From the IMG/VR virus record IMGVR_UViG_3300025146_000072, positions 1 through 22,746 of that record: a stretch of 22,746 nt of DNA; one strand, 5' to 3'. Made by a program: the position numbers and the translations under genes. This DNA is from a virus. The notes below the pieces were generated by a model, which had not been told where the DNA came from, ran no database searches, and saw nothing but the letters and a program-made list of their open reading frames with translations. Below, piece by piece: positions 7,047 to 13,625 of this stretch (position 1 is the stretch's first letter; each line of letters starts with the position of its first letter).

Positions 7047-7763
7047 ATGGACATCAAAAAGCTACGGCTCCACAAGATGAAAAACGGCAACGGCCTGGAG
7101 TTGTCGATCGAACGATCCGGCAACGTCGGCGACAAAGTGACCTGCCTGGAAATCCACAAGGCCATCGTTCACAATGACCTTTATAATGCCGTCCAGGCGC
7201 TCGCGGTCCACCTGGCGATCATGGCCTTCCACGTTAAGGACAACGAGGTCGAGGACATTGCGATGCCAGACCCCGCCCGGTTCAAAGATTTTTCCTGCGG
7301 TTCTTACAGTATCAGCGGCGAGGAAGAAAAGCGCGGCATCATTATCAGCGGGACCCTGCGCAAAGGTGGCAAGGCCCACAATTTCAACACCCCGTTTTAT
7401 CGGTTCGAGGAGCCAGACTCCGGCCGGTATGCTTTTATGGGCGACCTGGAGGCCCGTTTGCGCGTGATTGAAACCGAGGTGATCGCTTACCTGGATGGTG
7501 TTAAACGTGGCGAAGCTATTCAGCCTGAACTTGGCGAGGGAGGTGCACCAGTTACAAAAATGAAAATCGCGCCGGATCTGACCGATGAAAAAGCCACGGC
7601 CGAGGGCAACCTGGTGAAAGGAAAGGACCGCGATAAGTATGCGAACAAGGACGCGATGGCCCGCGTCGCTGAAATGGAAAACGGCGACGGTAAAAAGAAG
7701 CCATCCGGTAAAAAGAAAGTTCAGCAAACAGCGGCCACACCGTCCGGGGAGGTGGAGCAATAA
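7047..7763 (+). CDS. Hypothetical phage protein
   Basis: The product has 238 residues and I do not recognise a characterised family. Residues about 1-150 are mixed alpha/beta: KLRLHKMKNGNGLELSIERSG, a helical AVQALAVHLAIMAFH at about 50-64, then FSCGSYSISGEEEKRGIIISGTLR and a LEARLRVIETEVIAYLDG helix. The last 80 residues are Lys/Asp/Glu-rich, probably disordered, with two basic KKK clusters. No signal peptide or membrane segment is seen. It is separated from the HNH-like gene by 28 A/T-rich bases. Its stop overlaps the ATG of the first methyltransferase (TAATG), so the two are translationally linked. It could be an accessory nucleic-acid-binding protein, which is a guess. Confidence 0.8.
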   Translation: MDIKKLRLHKMKNGNGLELSIERSGNVGDKVTCLEIHKAIVHNDLYNAVQALAVHLAIMAFHVKDNEVEDIAMPDPARFKDFSCGSYSISGEEEKRGIIISGTLRKGGKAHNFNTPFYRFEEPDSGRYAFMGDLEARLRVIETEVIAYLDGVKRGEAIQPELGEGGAPVTKMKIAPDLTDEKATAEGNLVKGKDRDKYANKDAMARVAEMENGDGKKKPSGKKKVQQTAATPSGEVEQ

Positions 7764-8461
7764 TGGACAAGCTCGAACGCAACAAGATCTACCAGATGGA
7801 CTGCCTGGACGGGATCAAAGGGATCGAATCGAACAGCGTCAAGCTGATCGTGTCCGACCCGCCTTACTTTCTGGGCATGACCCACAACGGCCAGCGCGGC
7901 TCGTTCGTGGATCTGGCGATCTGTAAACCCTTTTACAAAGAACTTTTCCAGGAATATAAGCGCATCCTGCGGCCCGATGGCGAGGTCTATTTTTTCAGTG
8001 ACTGGCGCGGATATGCTTTTTATTACCCGCTGTTTGATGCCATCCTGGGCTGCAGGAACCTGATCGTGTGGGACAAGGTGGCCCGGCCTGGGTCCTTTTA
8101 TTCCTTTCAGCATGAGTTTATCCTGTTCCATTGTGTGGATAATTCCACGACTAAAAAGGGCGGCAATGTATGGCGGTCCAAAGGGTTCAGCGCCGGGGCT
8201 AAATCCACTAACGGCGAAAAGGTCCACACCACGCAGAAAACCCTGGAAATAATCGAGAAGATCGTGGTGGAAAACAGCAAGCAGGGCGACCTGGTGGTGG
8301 ATACGTTCGGCGGATCTGGGACCACGGCCGTGATATGCAAAAAGACCGGGCGCGATTACATAGTTTTTGAACTGGACGAGGACAACTTCGATATAAGTCA
8401 GCGACGCGCCGCGCTGTCAGTCCAGGACACGATGTTCAAAAACAGGGGGGAGCGGGAATGA
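7763..8461 (+). CDS. DNA amino-methyltransferase (DPPY, beta-type order)
   Basis: The product has 232 residues. It carries catalytic motif IV SDPPYF with DPPY at residues 32-35, and the AdoMet-binding motif VVDTFGGSGTT at about 178-188 near the C terminus. That order (catalytic motif first, AdoMet motif last) is beta-class. HTTQKTLEI at 155-163 is the motif X-type helix, and IVFELDED at 200-207 follows motif I. It would transfer methyl groups to adenine N6 or cytosine N4. No separate target-recognition domain or restriction gene is present, so it is probably an orphan phage enzyme that protects the genome. It overlaps the next methyltransferase by four bases. Confidence 0.92.
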   Translation: MDKLERNKIYQMDCLDGIKGIESNSVKLIVSDPPYFLGMTHNGQRGSFVDLAICKPFYKELFQEYKRILRPDGEVYFFSDWRGYAFYYPLFDAILGCRNLIVWDKVARPGSFYSFQHEFILFHCVDNSTTKKGGNVWRSKGFSAGAKSTNGEKVHTTQKTLEIIEKIVVENSKQGDLVVDTFGGSGTTAVICKKTGRDYIVFELDEDNFDISQRRAALSVQDTMFKNRGERE

Positions 8462-9147
8462 TCAGCGAGGTTTATAACCGGGATTGCATGGTGAACATGG
8501 GCTGCTACCCCGATGGGTTCTTTGACCTGGCGATCGTTGACCCGCCCTACGGGATCGACGCCAGCAATATGAAACTCGGAGAGGGTGGCGGCCTGTACCG
8601 TGCCCCTAAAACTTACAAGCGGGGAAACTGGGATAAGGAACCACCAGATCCCGAATACTTCCGCCAGCTGTTCAGGGTGGCCAAAGACGTGATAATTTTC
8701 GGCGCTAATCATTTCATAAGTCGCCTCCCACCGGATCGCCAGGATGCCAGCTGCTGGGTCGTGTGGGATAAGAACAACGGCGAGACATCATTCGCCGACG
8801 TGGAGCTGGCCTGGACATCGTTCGACCGTCCCGCGCGGATGGTCAAGTACACATGGTCCGGCTTTATCCAGGGCCGGATGGGTGACGAAAAGGAGGACAA
8901 AATTCACCCGACACAAAAACCCGTTTATTTATACCGGTGGCTCCTGAACAAATTCGCGGCGACTAAGGACGGGATTATCACCCACCGCAAAATATTGGAC
9001 ACCCACATGGGCAGCCAGTCGTCCAGGATCGCGGCCCACTTTCTGGGCCTGGACTATTACGAGTGGGAAATCGACCCGGACTACTTTGCGGAGGGCAATA
9101 AGCGATACGCCGAGGAAACAGCCCAGCAGTCACTTTTCAACTTTTAA
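8458..9147 (+). CDS. Second DNA amino-methyltransferase (DPPY, beta-type order)
   Basis: The product has 229 residues. DPPYGID starts at residue 28, the KIHPTQKPVYLYRWLL helix at 149-163 is the motif X-type segment, and ILDTHMGSQSSRIAA at 179-193 is the AdoMet-binding loop. This last motif departs from the usual F-x-GxG and is typical of a phage methylase subgroup I know from Bacteroidetes genomes. An aromatic segment (SCWVVWDKNN at about 98-107) probably lines the base pocket. Sequence differences from the first enzyme suggest a different target. The genes are coupled by an ATGA overlap. Target sequence cannot be read from the sequence. Confidence 0.92.
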   Translation: MISEVYNRDCMVNMGCYPDGFFDLAIVDPPYGIDASNMKLGEGGGLYRAPKTYKRGNWDKEPPDPEYFRQLFRVAKDVIIFGANHFISRLPPDRQDASCWVVWDKNNGETSFADVELAWTSFDRPARMVKYTWSGFIQGRMGDEKEDKIHPTQKPVYLYRWLLNKFAATKDGIITHRKILDTHMGSQSSRIAAHFLGLDYYEWEIDPDYFAEGNKRYAEETAQQSLFNF

Positions 9148-9149
9148 TC

Positions 9150-10112
9150 ATGAGCGTCACAACGATCGAATGGACAAAAAGACCGGGGACCGTCGGCGAA
9201 ACGTGGAACCCCACCACCGGTTGCAATAAGGTGGACCGCGGCTGCAAAAATTGCTACGCCGAAATAATGCACAAGCGCCTCCACGCAATGGGCCAGGCTA
9301 AGTATGCCGCCCCTTTCCTGGATGGTGCGAAACCACACCAGGACACCCTGCACATACCGATGGGATGGACAAAGCCGCGCACGGTGTTCGTCAATTCAAT
9401 GAGCGACCTGTTCCATAAGGATCTGGCGTTCGAGTTCATCCTGGAGGTTTTTCAGGTCATGCAACTGACCCCTTACCACACCTACCTGGTCCTCACAAAG
9501 CGCCCGGAGCGCGCCCTGGAGTTCTGGCAATGGATGAAAGAAAAGCAACGCCAGGAAAGTGGTGCGCATGGTGAAGCCTGGCGTCCGCCGCTGAACCTTT
9601 GGCTGGGCACCAGTGCCAACGACCAGGAAAGTGCGAACAAACGGGTGCCGATCCTTTTAAAAATTAAAGGGGTCCTCCGTTTCCTTTCCTATGAACCAGC
9701 GACCGGCGGCCTGGATCTGACCAGGATCGAGCCGAGCGTCTTTACGCCTACGATCAACGCGCTGACCGGTGTGACCACCTTCGGCGATTACGTGGATCGT
9801 GACCACCCACGGCTCCACTGGGTCATATGTGGAGGCGAAAGCGGTCCCAAAGCGGTGCCGATGCATCCCGCGTGGGCGCGACGCGTGCGCGACGATTGCC
9901 AGGCTGCTGGCGTCCCTTTTTTCTTTAAACAGTTCGGGGCCTGGGCGCCGTTCACTTTCCTGGATGCCGAGGGCGTGCCGCGGCTGAACTTTGCCAACGA
10001 TAAAAAAGTTTTTACATTCACCGAGCCAGGCCAGAACATGATCAAGGTCGGAAAGCATAAGTCCGGCCACGAACTCGATGGCCAGGTCTGGCAACAATTT
10101 CCAACCACATAA
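9150..10112 (+). CDS. Phage Gp37/Gp68 family protein (DUF5131)
   Basis: The product has 320 residues. Its start (TTIEWTK, ETWNPTTGCNKVDRGCKNCYAE) is diagnostic for the Gp37/Gp68 (DUF5131) family. Cysteines at 25, 32 and 35 form C-x6-C-x2-C, which could hold an iron-sulphur cluster; the fold is thought to be radical-SAM-like, though chemistry is not established. Further family blocks are VFVNSMSDLFH, YLVLTKRPERALE, WVICGGESGPKAVPMHPAWAR and FFFKQFGAW, in the usual order and length. It starts two bases after the second methyltransferase, so a link to DNA or nucleotide modification is reasonable inference. Confidence 0.92.
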   Translation: MSVTTIEWTKRPGTVGETWNPTTGCNKVDRGCKNCYAEIMHKRLHAMGQAKYAAPFLDGAKPHQDTLHIPMGWTKPRTVFVNSMSDLFHKDLAFEFILEVFQVMQLTPYHTYLVLTKRPERALEFWQWMKEKQRQESGAHGEAWRPPLNLWLGTSANDQESANKRVPILLKIKGVLRFLSYEPATGGLDLTRIEPSVFTPTINALTGVTTFGDYVDRDHPRLHWVICGGESGPKAVPMHPAWARRVRDDCQAAGVPFFFKQFGAWAPFTFLDAEGVPRLNFANDKKVFTFTEPGQNMIKVGKHKSGHELDGQVWQQFPTT

Positions 10113-10124
10113 ACTGCTGACATC

Positions 10125-10361
10125 ATGCGCAAATTTTGGGAGCGGATCTTAACGGCCGCCCGCGTTCTCTATGCTAAAAACATCATTGTGATCGACGTGG
10201 CAACCCAGGCAAAGAATAACCGCCTGGCCGTTACATTGTGGACAACCATCGACAGCGAGGACAGCCAGATCGAATACCTGGACGCGATGGCGAAGGAGCT
10301 GAAATATGAACAGCAGCAACGCCGGGAAAAAGTTCGTAAGTTTATGGCCGTAAACAACTGA
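10125..10361 (+). CDS. Small hypothetical protein
   Basis: The product has 78 residues. It begins with a basic amphipathic helix (MRKFWERILTAARVLYAK), then a short beta stretch IIVIDVAT and LAVTLWTTID, and ends in a charged helix (ELKYEQQQRREKVRKF). No family is recognised. It follows the Gp37/Gp68 gene by 12 bases and precedes the next gene by two, so it is in the same operon. Confidence 0.65.
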   Translation: MRKFWERILTAARVLYAKNIIVIDVATQAKNNRLAVTLWTTIDSEDSQIEYLDAMAKELKYEQQQRREKVRKFMAVNN

Positions 10362-10363
10362 CA

Positions 10364-10708
10364 ATGGCCGGACCTGGATTTTTCGACAATACCGTCATCA
10401 AGATCGCGGCCTCGCCGATAGTGGCTGCCACGATCAACGCTGAACTGGCCACCCAGAACACGGCCGGGTACTGGATGACCTCCCTGGAATTTATCGACGC
10501 CAACAACGCGGTCGCCCTGTTCGTAAAGACCAACACCGCGGTGACGGCACCGGTGGAGCAAAAGGTGAACCTGGTGACGGCCACGCAGGTCGCCCTGGAC
10601 GCGGACAAGGCAACGGAAACAGCCGACGGATGGTGGCCCACGGGGATCTTTGTCACGCCAGGCGGCGGGCTCCTGGTCCTTTATTCTTTGCTATTTCCAA
10701 CTACTTAG
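10364..10708 (+). CDS. Hypothetical protein
   Basis: The product has 114 residues with no recognised family. It is hydrophobic and Ala/Thr/Val-rich, with a mixed pattern (VIKIAASPIVAATINAELAT, then LEFIDANNAVALFVKTN, then a WWPTGIFVTPGGGLLVLYSLLF end). The C-terminal 15 residues are hydrophobic but too short and glycine-broken to call a membrane segment with confidence. It is the last gene before a hairpin and a promoter-containing gap, so it probably ends an operon. Confidence 0.7.
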   Translation: MAGPGFFDNTVIKIAASPIVAATINAELATQNTAGYWMTSLEFIDANNAVALFVKTNTAVTAPVEQKVNLVTATQVALDADKATETADGWWPTGIFVTPGGGLLVLYSLLFPTT

Positions 10709-10734
10709 CGGTTTTTCATATCGGGGTATAACGA

Positions 10735-10757
10735 ACGGGGACTGCGTAGGTCCCCGT
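10735..10757 (+). terminator. Strong hairpin, terminator-like, after the 10708 gene
   Basis: ACGGGGAC at 10735-10742 pairs perfectly with GTCCCCGT at 10750-10757 around a seven-base loop. The downstream tail (CGTGTTTGT) is only modestly T-rich, so termination may be inefficient. It lies between an operon end and a new promoter, which suits a terminator. Confidence 0.5.
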
Positions 10758-10795
10758 CGTGTTTGTACTATCCAACCACCTTTTTTATAAGTTTT

Positions 10796-10838
10796 TGGAA
10801 ACTTTCTTTGTATCGTGTCGCCGGGGCGATTATCTTAG
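10796..10838 (+). promoter_or_regulatory. Bacteroidetes-type promoter for the 10856 gene
   Basis: TGGAAACTTTCTTTGTATC at 10796-10814 includes a -33 TTTG at 10807-10810. TATCTTAG at 10831-10838, exactly 20 bases on, is a -7 box (TAnnTT-G). The block is 17/19 identical to the one at 5069, with nearly the same distance to the start codon (42 versus 41 bases). Confidence 0.6.
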
Positions 10839-10855
10839 CAGCCTAAACGTAAGAC

Positions 10856-11167
10856 ATGAAATACACACTCAACAAAAAGGACACCGGCCGCAAAACTGGC
10901 CGTTATCATTACACCGTTACCGACGAAACTGGCGCCATCACTTCGGAGCGCAATAGCGACCGAGACTACGTGGCCTGTACTTTCGACGGTTCATTTTATT
11001 TTGGTCGCCTGGATCTTATCGGCGGCGGTGATCATGGAAAGCAGATCAAATACGCCCAGGGCTGGGGTCGTGACGCCAAGATGAAGCTGGTGCCGAACAT
11101 GCAGCAACCGGACGAGGACCGCCTGGAAAAACTTAACCGGATCGCTTACCTGGCCCCCCAATCTTAA
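10856..11167 (+). CDS. Hypothetical protein
   Basis: The product has 103 residues. The first half reads as alternating beta strands (KYTLNKKDTGRKTGRYHYTVTDE, ITSERNSDRDYVACTFDG, SFYFGRLDLIGGG), followed by a short helical end. I do not recognise it. It begins a new transcription unit behind a well-placed promoter and is followed by the PAPS-reductase-like gene after three bases. Confidence 0.7.
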   Translation: MKYTLNKKDTGRKTGRYHYTVTDETGAITSERNSDRDYVACTFDGSFYFGRLDLIGGGDHGKQIKYAQGWGRDAKMKLVPNMQQPDEDRLEKLNRIAYLAPQS

Positions 11168-11170
11168 CCC

Positions 11171-11857
11171 ATGCAACTGGTCATCAATTTCAGCGGAGGA
11201 AAGGACAGCACTGCAATGCTGGCCTTCCTTTGTGAAAAATATCCCGACGTCCCGAAGCGTGTCATCTTTGCCGATACCGGCTGGGAACACGCCGGGACGG
11301 AGGACTGGTGCCGCCAGCTGGTGGCCATGTTCGGCCTTACCCTGGACGTGTGCCGGTCGAACACTAAGACCTTCCTATCCATGAGCGAAAGCCGTGGAAT
11401 GTTCCCAGGGATGCAGCAGCGCCAGTGCACCAGCGACCTGAAACGTGACCCGATAAAAAGCTGGATCATTAACAACATAACGGACCCGGTGGTGATCAAC
11501 TGCATGGGCATCCGGTCGGAGGAAAGTCCGAACCGGGCGAAAGCTAAAACGCTGGCCAGGAATAAGCGCCAGACGAACAGCCGCCGGACAGTTTGGGATT
11601 GGAACCCGATCAAAGACTGGACCGAGGCCCAGGTGTTGCAATACCTGGCGGACCGTGGGCTCCCATTGCATCCGGTCTATTCGTACCTGCGGCGGTTTTC
11701 GTGTCGAATGTGCATCTACATGACCCAGCGCGATCGTGAACAGGTGCAAAAACATGACCCGGAGGCGGTCCAGATCATTCACAAGCTGGAGCAAAAAATC
11801 GGGTTTTCTTTTTTCCAGGACGGCTACCTGGCCGACCTTTTAAACTTACCCAAATGA
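11171..11857 (+). CDS. PAPS-reductase / PP-loop ATPase-like protein
   Basis: The product has 228 residues. It has an N-terminal PP-loop SGGKDS at 8-13, ADTGWEH at about 34-40, QRQCTSDLKRDP at about 83-93, GIRSEES at 113-119 and WNPIKDWTEAQVLQYL at 144-159, the recognised order of phosphoadenosine phosphosulfate reductase-like proteins. Cysteines C86, C178 and C181 are placed to ligate a cluster or metal. Phage members of this family are common and usually unassigned; some relatives (DndC type) act in DNA sulphur chemistry. It overlaps the next gene by four bases. Whether this one reduces PAPS or adenylates something else cannot be told from sequence. Confidence 0.9.
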   Translation: MQLVINFSGGKDSTAMLAFLCEKYPDVPKRVIFADTGWEHAGTEDWCRQLVAMFGLTLDVCRSNTKTFLSMSESRGMFPGMQQRQCTSDLKRDPIKSWIINNITDPVVINCMGIRSEESPNRAKAKTLARNKRQTNSRRTVWDWNPIKDWTEAQVLQYLADRGLPLHPVYSYLRRFSCRMCIYMTQRDREQVQKHDPEAVQIIHKLEQKIGFSFFQDGYLADLLNLPK

Positions 11858-12108
11858 AAACTAACCAGATCAAGGTAGGTGAGACTTACATGTTCGTGGC
11901 CACTGACAGCCCTGGGCGTAAACACCTGGAGGGCCAGCCGTTCACCGTCGAACGGATCGAGGCCGTGTGGCGTCGCCGGTTCAAACAGTCCAGGAAGGTG
12001 AAGCGGTTTTTCAACGAGGACAACGTGGGCGCGCGCGCGGAGGAGCTGGAGCCTTTGGATAGTGAAAAACCTACGGAAAAACCCGCGGACGACGACCTTC
12101 CTTTTTAG
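11854..12108 (+). CDS. Small protein with an SSB-like acidic C-terminal tip
   Basis: The product has 84 residues. The first half is beta-rich with a basic, Arg/Lys-heavy block (RIEAVWRRRFKQSRKVKRFF). It ends in an acidic, Pro-rich tail closing ADDDLPF. That ending is close to the C-terminal tip of single-stranded-DNA-binding proteins, which docks many replication and repair proteins. No OB fold is evident upstream, so this is not a normal SSB. It may mimic the SSB tip to recruit or block host proteins. The gene overlaps the PAPS-reductase-like gene by four bases. Confidence 0.75.
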   Translation: MKTNQIKVGETYMFVATDSPGRKHLEGQPFTVERIEAVWRRRFKQSRKVKRFFNEDNVGARAEELEPLDSEKPTEKPADDDLPF

Positions 12109-12146
12109 TAAATCTACGCGGCCAGGCAAATCATTTTAAAAATTAT

Positions 12147-12177
12147 TTTGTTTTAATTTTGTCTCGCCATACTTTTA
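12147..12177 (+). promoter_or_regulatory. Bacteroidetes-type promoter for the lipoprotein gene
   Basis: A -33 TTTG at 12147-12150 and TACTTTTA at 12170-12177 are 19 bases apart, close to TTTG-N19-21-TAnnTTTG. The -7 ends 19 bases before the ATG at 12197. A second TAATTTTG at 12154-12161 also matches the -7 form but lacks a -33 partner. Confidence 0.55.
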
Positions 12178-12196
12178 ACCCACAAACGGCAACACA

Positions 12197-12475
12197 ATGA
12201 AAAAAACACTTATTACCATCGCGGCTCTGATCATGCTGGCATCATGTTCGAAGCAGTCCGCGGAACTGGCGGCACCAGTGGACCCACCGGTCCAGAAGGA
12301 AAAACTTTTTAGCCAGGTCATGCGATACAAAGACGGGCGGACCCCCGCGGTCGATACCGTGTGGACCCTGCGCCTTCAAACCCAGGACATGGTGAACACG
12401 TACACCCCGCTCGATGGCTATTTGTACGACGAAACCAGCACCTACCGGAAGGTGGGCGTGCTTTATAGTAAATAG
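12197..12475 (+). CDS. Small lipoprotein
   Basis: The product has 92 residues. It has a classic type II signal: MKK, a hydrophobic core (TLITIAALIML) and the lipobox LASC with Cys17 as the lipidation site. The next residues are Ser-Lys-Gln-Ser, without a strong acidic surface-export tag. The mature part (about 75 residues) is beta-like with no recognised family. It has its own promoter and terminator, as expected of a moron-type gene that may be expressed separately from the phage operons. A cell-envelope role such as superinfection exclusion is a hypothesis only. Confidence 0.85.
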   Translation: MKKTLITIAALIMLASCSKQSAELAAPVDPPVQKEKLFSQVMRYKDGRTPAVDTVWTLRLQTQDMVNTYTPLDGYLYDETSTYRKVGVLYSK

Positions 12476-12490
12476 TTTTTTGTCTTACGT

Positions 12491-12517
12491 GGGACCCAGC
12501 CGAGGGGTCCCTTTTTT
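12491..12517 (+). terminator. Rho-independent terminator after the lipoprotein gene
   Basis: GGGACCC at 12491-12497 pairs with GGGTCCC at 12505-12511 around a seven-base loop, followed by six T's. It lies 11 bases before the next start codon at 12529. Confidence 0.85.
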
Positions 12518-12528
12518 ACTCCCCTATT

Positions 12529-12903
12529 ATGACCAGCAAACTGACCGGCATCCTTACCGACGTTTTTCCCGTCGAGACAACACCCAAATTTTCTAAAAAA
12601 GTTTTCTGGCTGAAACAGCCGGACACCGAACGGTACCCGCAACACTGGGAACTCGAACTCCACACGCCTGACATCGAGCGCCTGAAAGGGATCAAAGTCG
12701 GCGACGTCCTGGAGTGCGAGGTCGAGATCCGCGGCCGCAAATTCAAACGGCGCGCCGGTGGTGAGGGCATCTTTGTCACCCTGAAATGCACCGGCATCCT
12801 GGTGCTGGATAAACTGGACGTGCCAGGGTTCAAAGCCAAAATTAAACCCGGCCGCGAGCACGATGACGACCGAAAAAAGGAACAGGGGGAGCTGCCATTA
12901 TGA
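12529..12903 (+). CDS. DUF3127-like OB-fold protein
   Basis: The product has 124 residues. The pattern LTGILTDVFPVETTPKFSKK, then WELELHTPD (about 40-48), then KVGDVLECEVEIRGRKFKR (about 56-74), then FVTLKCTGILVLDKL resembles DUF3127, a small OB-fold family common in Bacteroidetes and thought to bind nucleic acid. The C terminus is a charged tail (HDDDRKKEQGELPL), again reminiscent of SSB tails but lacking the terminal Phe. A single-strand-binding role is inference. It starts just behind a terminator with no room for a promoter, so transcription must come by readthrough. Its stop overlaps the next ATG. Confidence 0.8.
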   Translation: MTSKLTGILTDVFPVETTPKFSKKVFWLKQPDTERYPQHWELELHTPDIERLKGIKVGDVLECEVEIRGRKFKRRAGGEGIFVTLKCTGILVLDKLDVPGFKAKIKPGREHDDDRKKEQGELPL

Positions 12904-13010
12904 TCATGGGCATAATAATCGACCACCACGACCGTGGGATGCTGTTAATAATCGGCCTCCTTCTGGTGTTCGCGCTGATCACCTGGCTCGAAGGTCGTCG
13001 CAATAAGTAA
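12900..13010 (+). CDS. 36-residue single-pass membrane peptide
   Basis: The frame MIMGIIIDHHDRGMLL, then IIGLLLVFALITWLEG and RRNK, encodes one hydrophobic helix at about residues 14-30 followed by a positively charged end. The ATG is coupled to the preceding gene (ATGA), and a terminator follows four bases after the stop. Such a short, well-placed, operon-final frame with a clean membrane helix is likely a real microprotein. No family is recognised. Possible roles include a small membrane effector or an accessory of the upstream proteins. Confidence 0.6.
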   Translation: MIMGIIIDHHDRGMLLIIGLLLVFALITWLEGRRNK

Positions 13011-13014
13011 ACCC

Positions 13015-13037
13015 GCCCGGAGGTATCCGGGCTTTTT
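13015..13037 (+). terminator. Rho-independent terminator just before the 13044 gene
   Basis: GCCCGG at 13015-13020 pairs with CCGGGC at 13027-13032 around a six-base loop, followed by five T's. It ends six bases before the ATG at 13044, leaving no space for a promoter between. Confidence 0.75.
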
Positions 13038-13043
13038 AATATC

Positions 13044-13625
13044 ATGGCTACAAAGAAAAAAGCGGCGCGAAAAAAAGCGCCACCCAAAAAGAAACCGGCC
13101 GCCAAAAAGAAGCCGCCAGTCCTGAATCTTAGCGAGTGCAAACCAATGCCCGGACCACACTCGGCATGTGAACTCGCCGCCCGCGTTTACATGGAAGACA
13201 CGCCCTGGCCGGACTGGATCGCCGACGAATTTAAAGCCCGGCTCGAAAAGGAAATGAGCGAATATCGCACCTTCGTGGACCGGATGAACGCGCCAGCCAA
13301 AGATATCGAAACCGTGGTGCGCCGCCTGTTCCACCAGCTGTCCGCCATCCCGGCGATCGACGGACTGAAAGCCGTGGCCCACTTCCTGGATGAAATGAAA
13401 GCCCGCAAACAGGCCAACCTGGGCATCGGTGGCCAGGCGGTAAAGCTGGCCCATGAAGCCGAACAAAGCGCCATCGACCAGGCCGACCTCCTGGAGAAGA
13501 TCCTGGCCGGGAATTACGCTATCATAAAACCAATTTCATCATTCCAAAGCGGTGCCCGTGACACAACCAACCAGCGATCAGCTGACCAGGGAGAAGCCCT
13601 TGTTAGTAAGCGTTCCACTAATTAA
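13044..13625 (+). CDS. Protein with histone-H1-like basic N-terminal tail
   Basis: The product has 193 residues. The first 25 are almost only Lys, Ala and Pro (ATKKKAARKKAPPKKK...), like bacterial and phage H1-type DNA-binding tails. The remainder is helical and charged (residues about 40-165: ELAARVYMED, ARLEKEMSEYRTFVDRM, IETVVRRLFHQLSAIP, AVAHFLDEMKARKQ), with no recognised family. It may bind DNA non-specifically through the tail while the helical body binds a partner. Its last 74 bases overlap the next gene. It sits directly after a terminator hairpin. Confidence 0.8.
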   Translation: MATKKKAARKKAPPKKKPAAKKKPPVLNLSECKPMPGPHSACELAARVYMEDTPWPDWIADEFKARLEKEMSEYRTFVDRMNAPAKDIETVVRRLFHQLSAIPAIDGLKAVAHFLDEMKARKQANLGIGGQAVKLAHEAEQSAIDQADLLEKILAGNYAIIKPISSFQSGARDTTNQRSADQGEALVSKRSTN

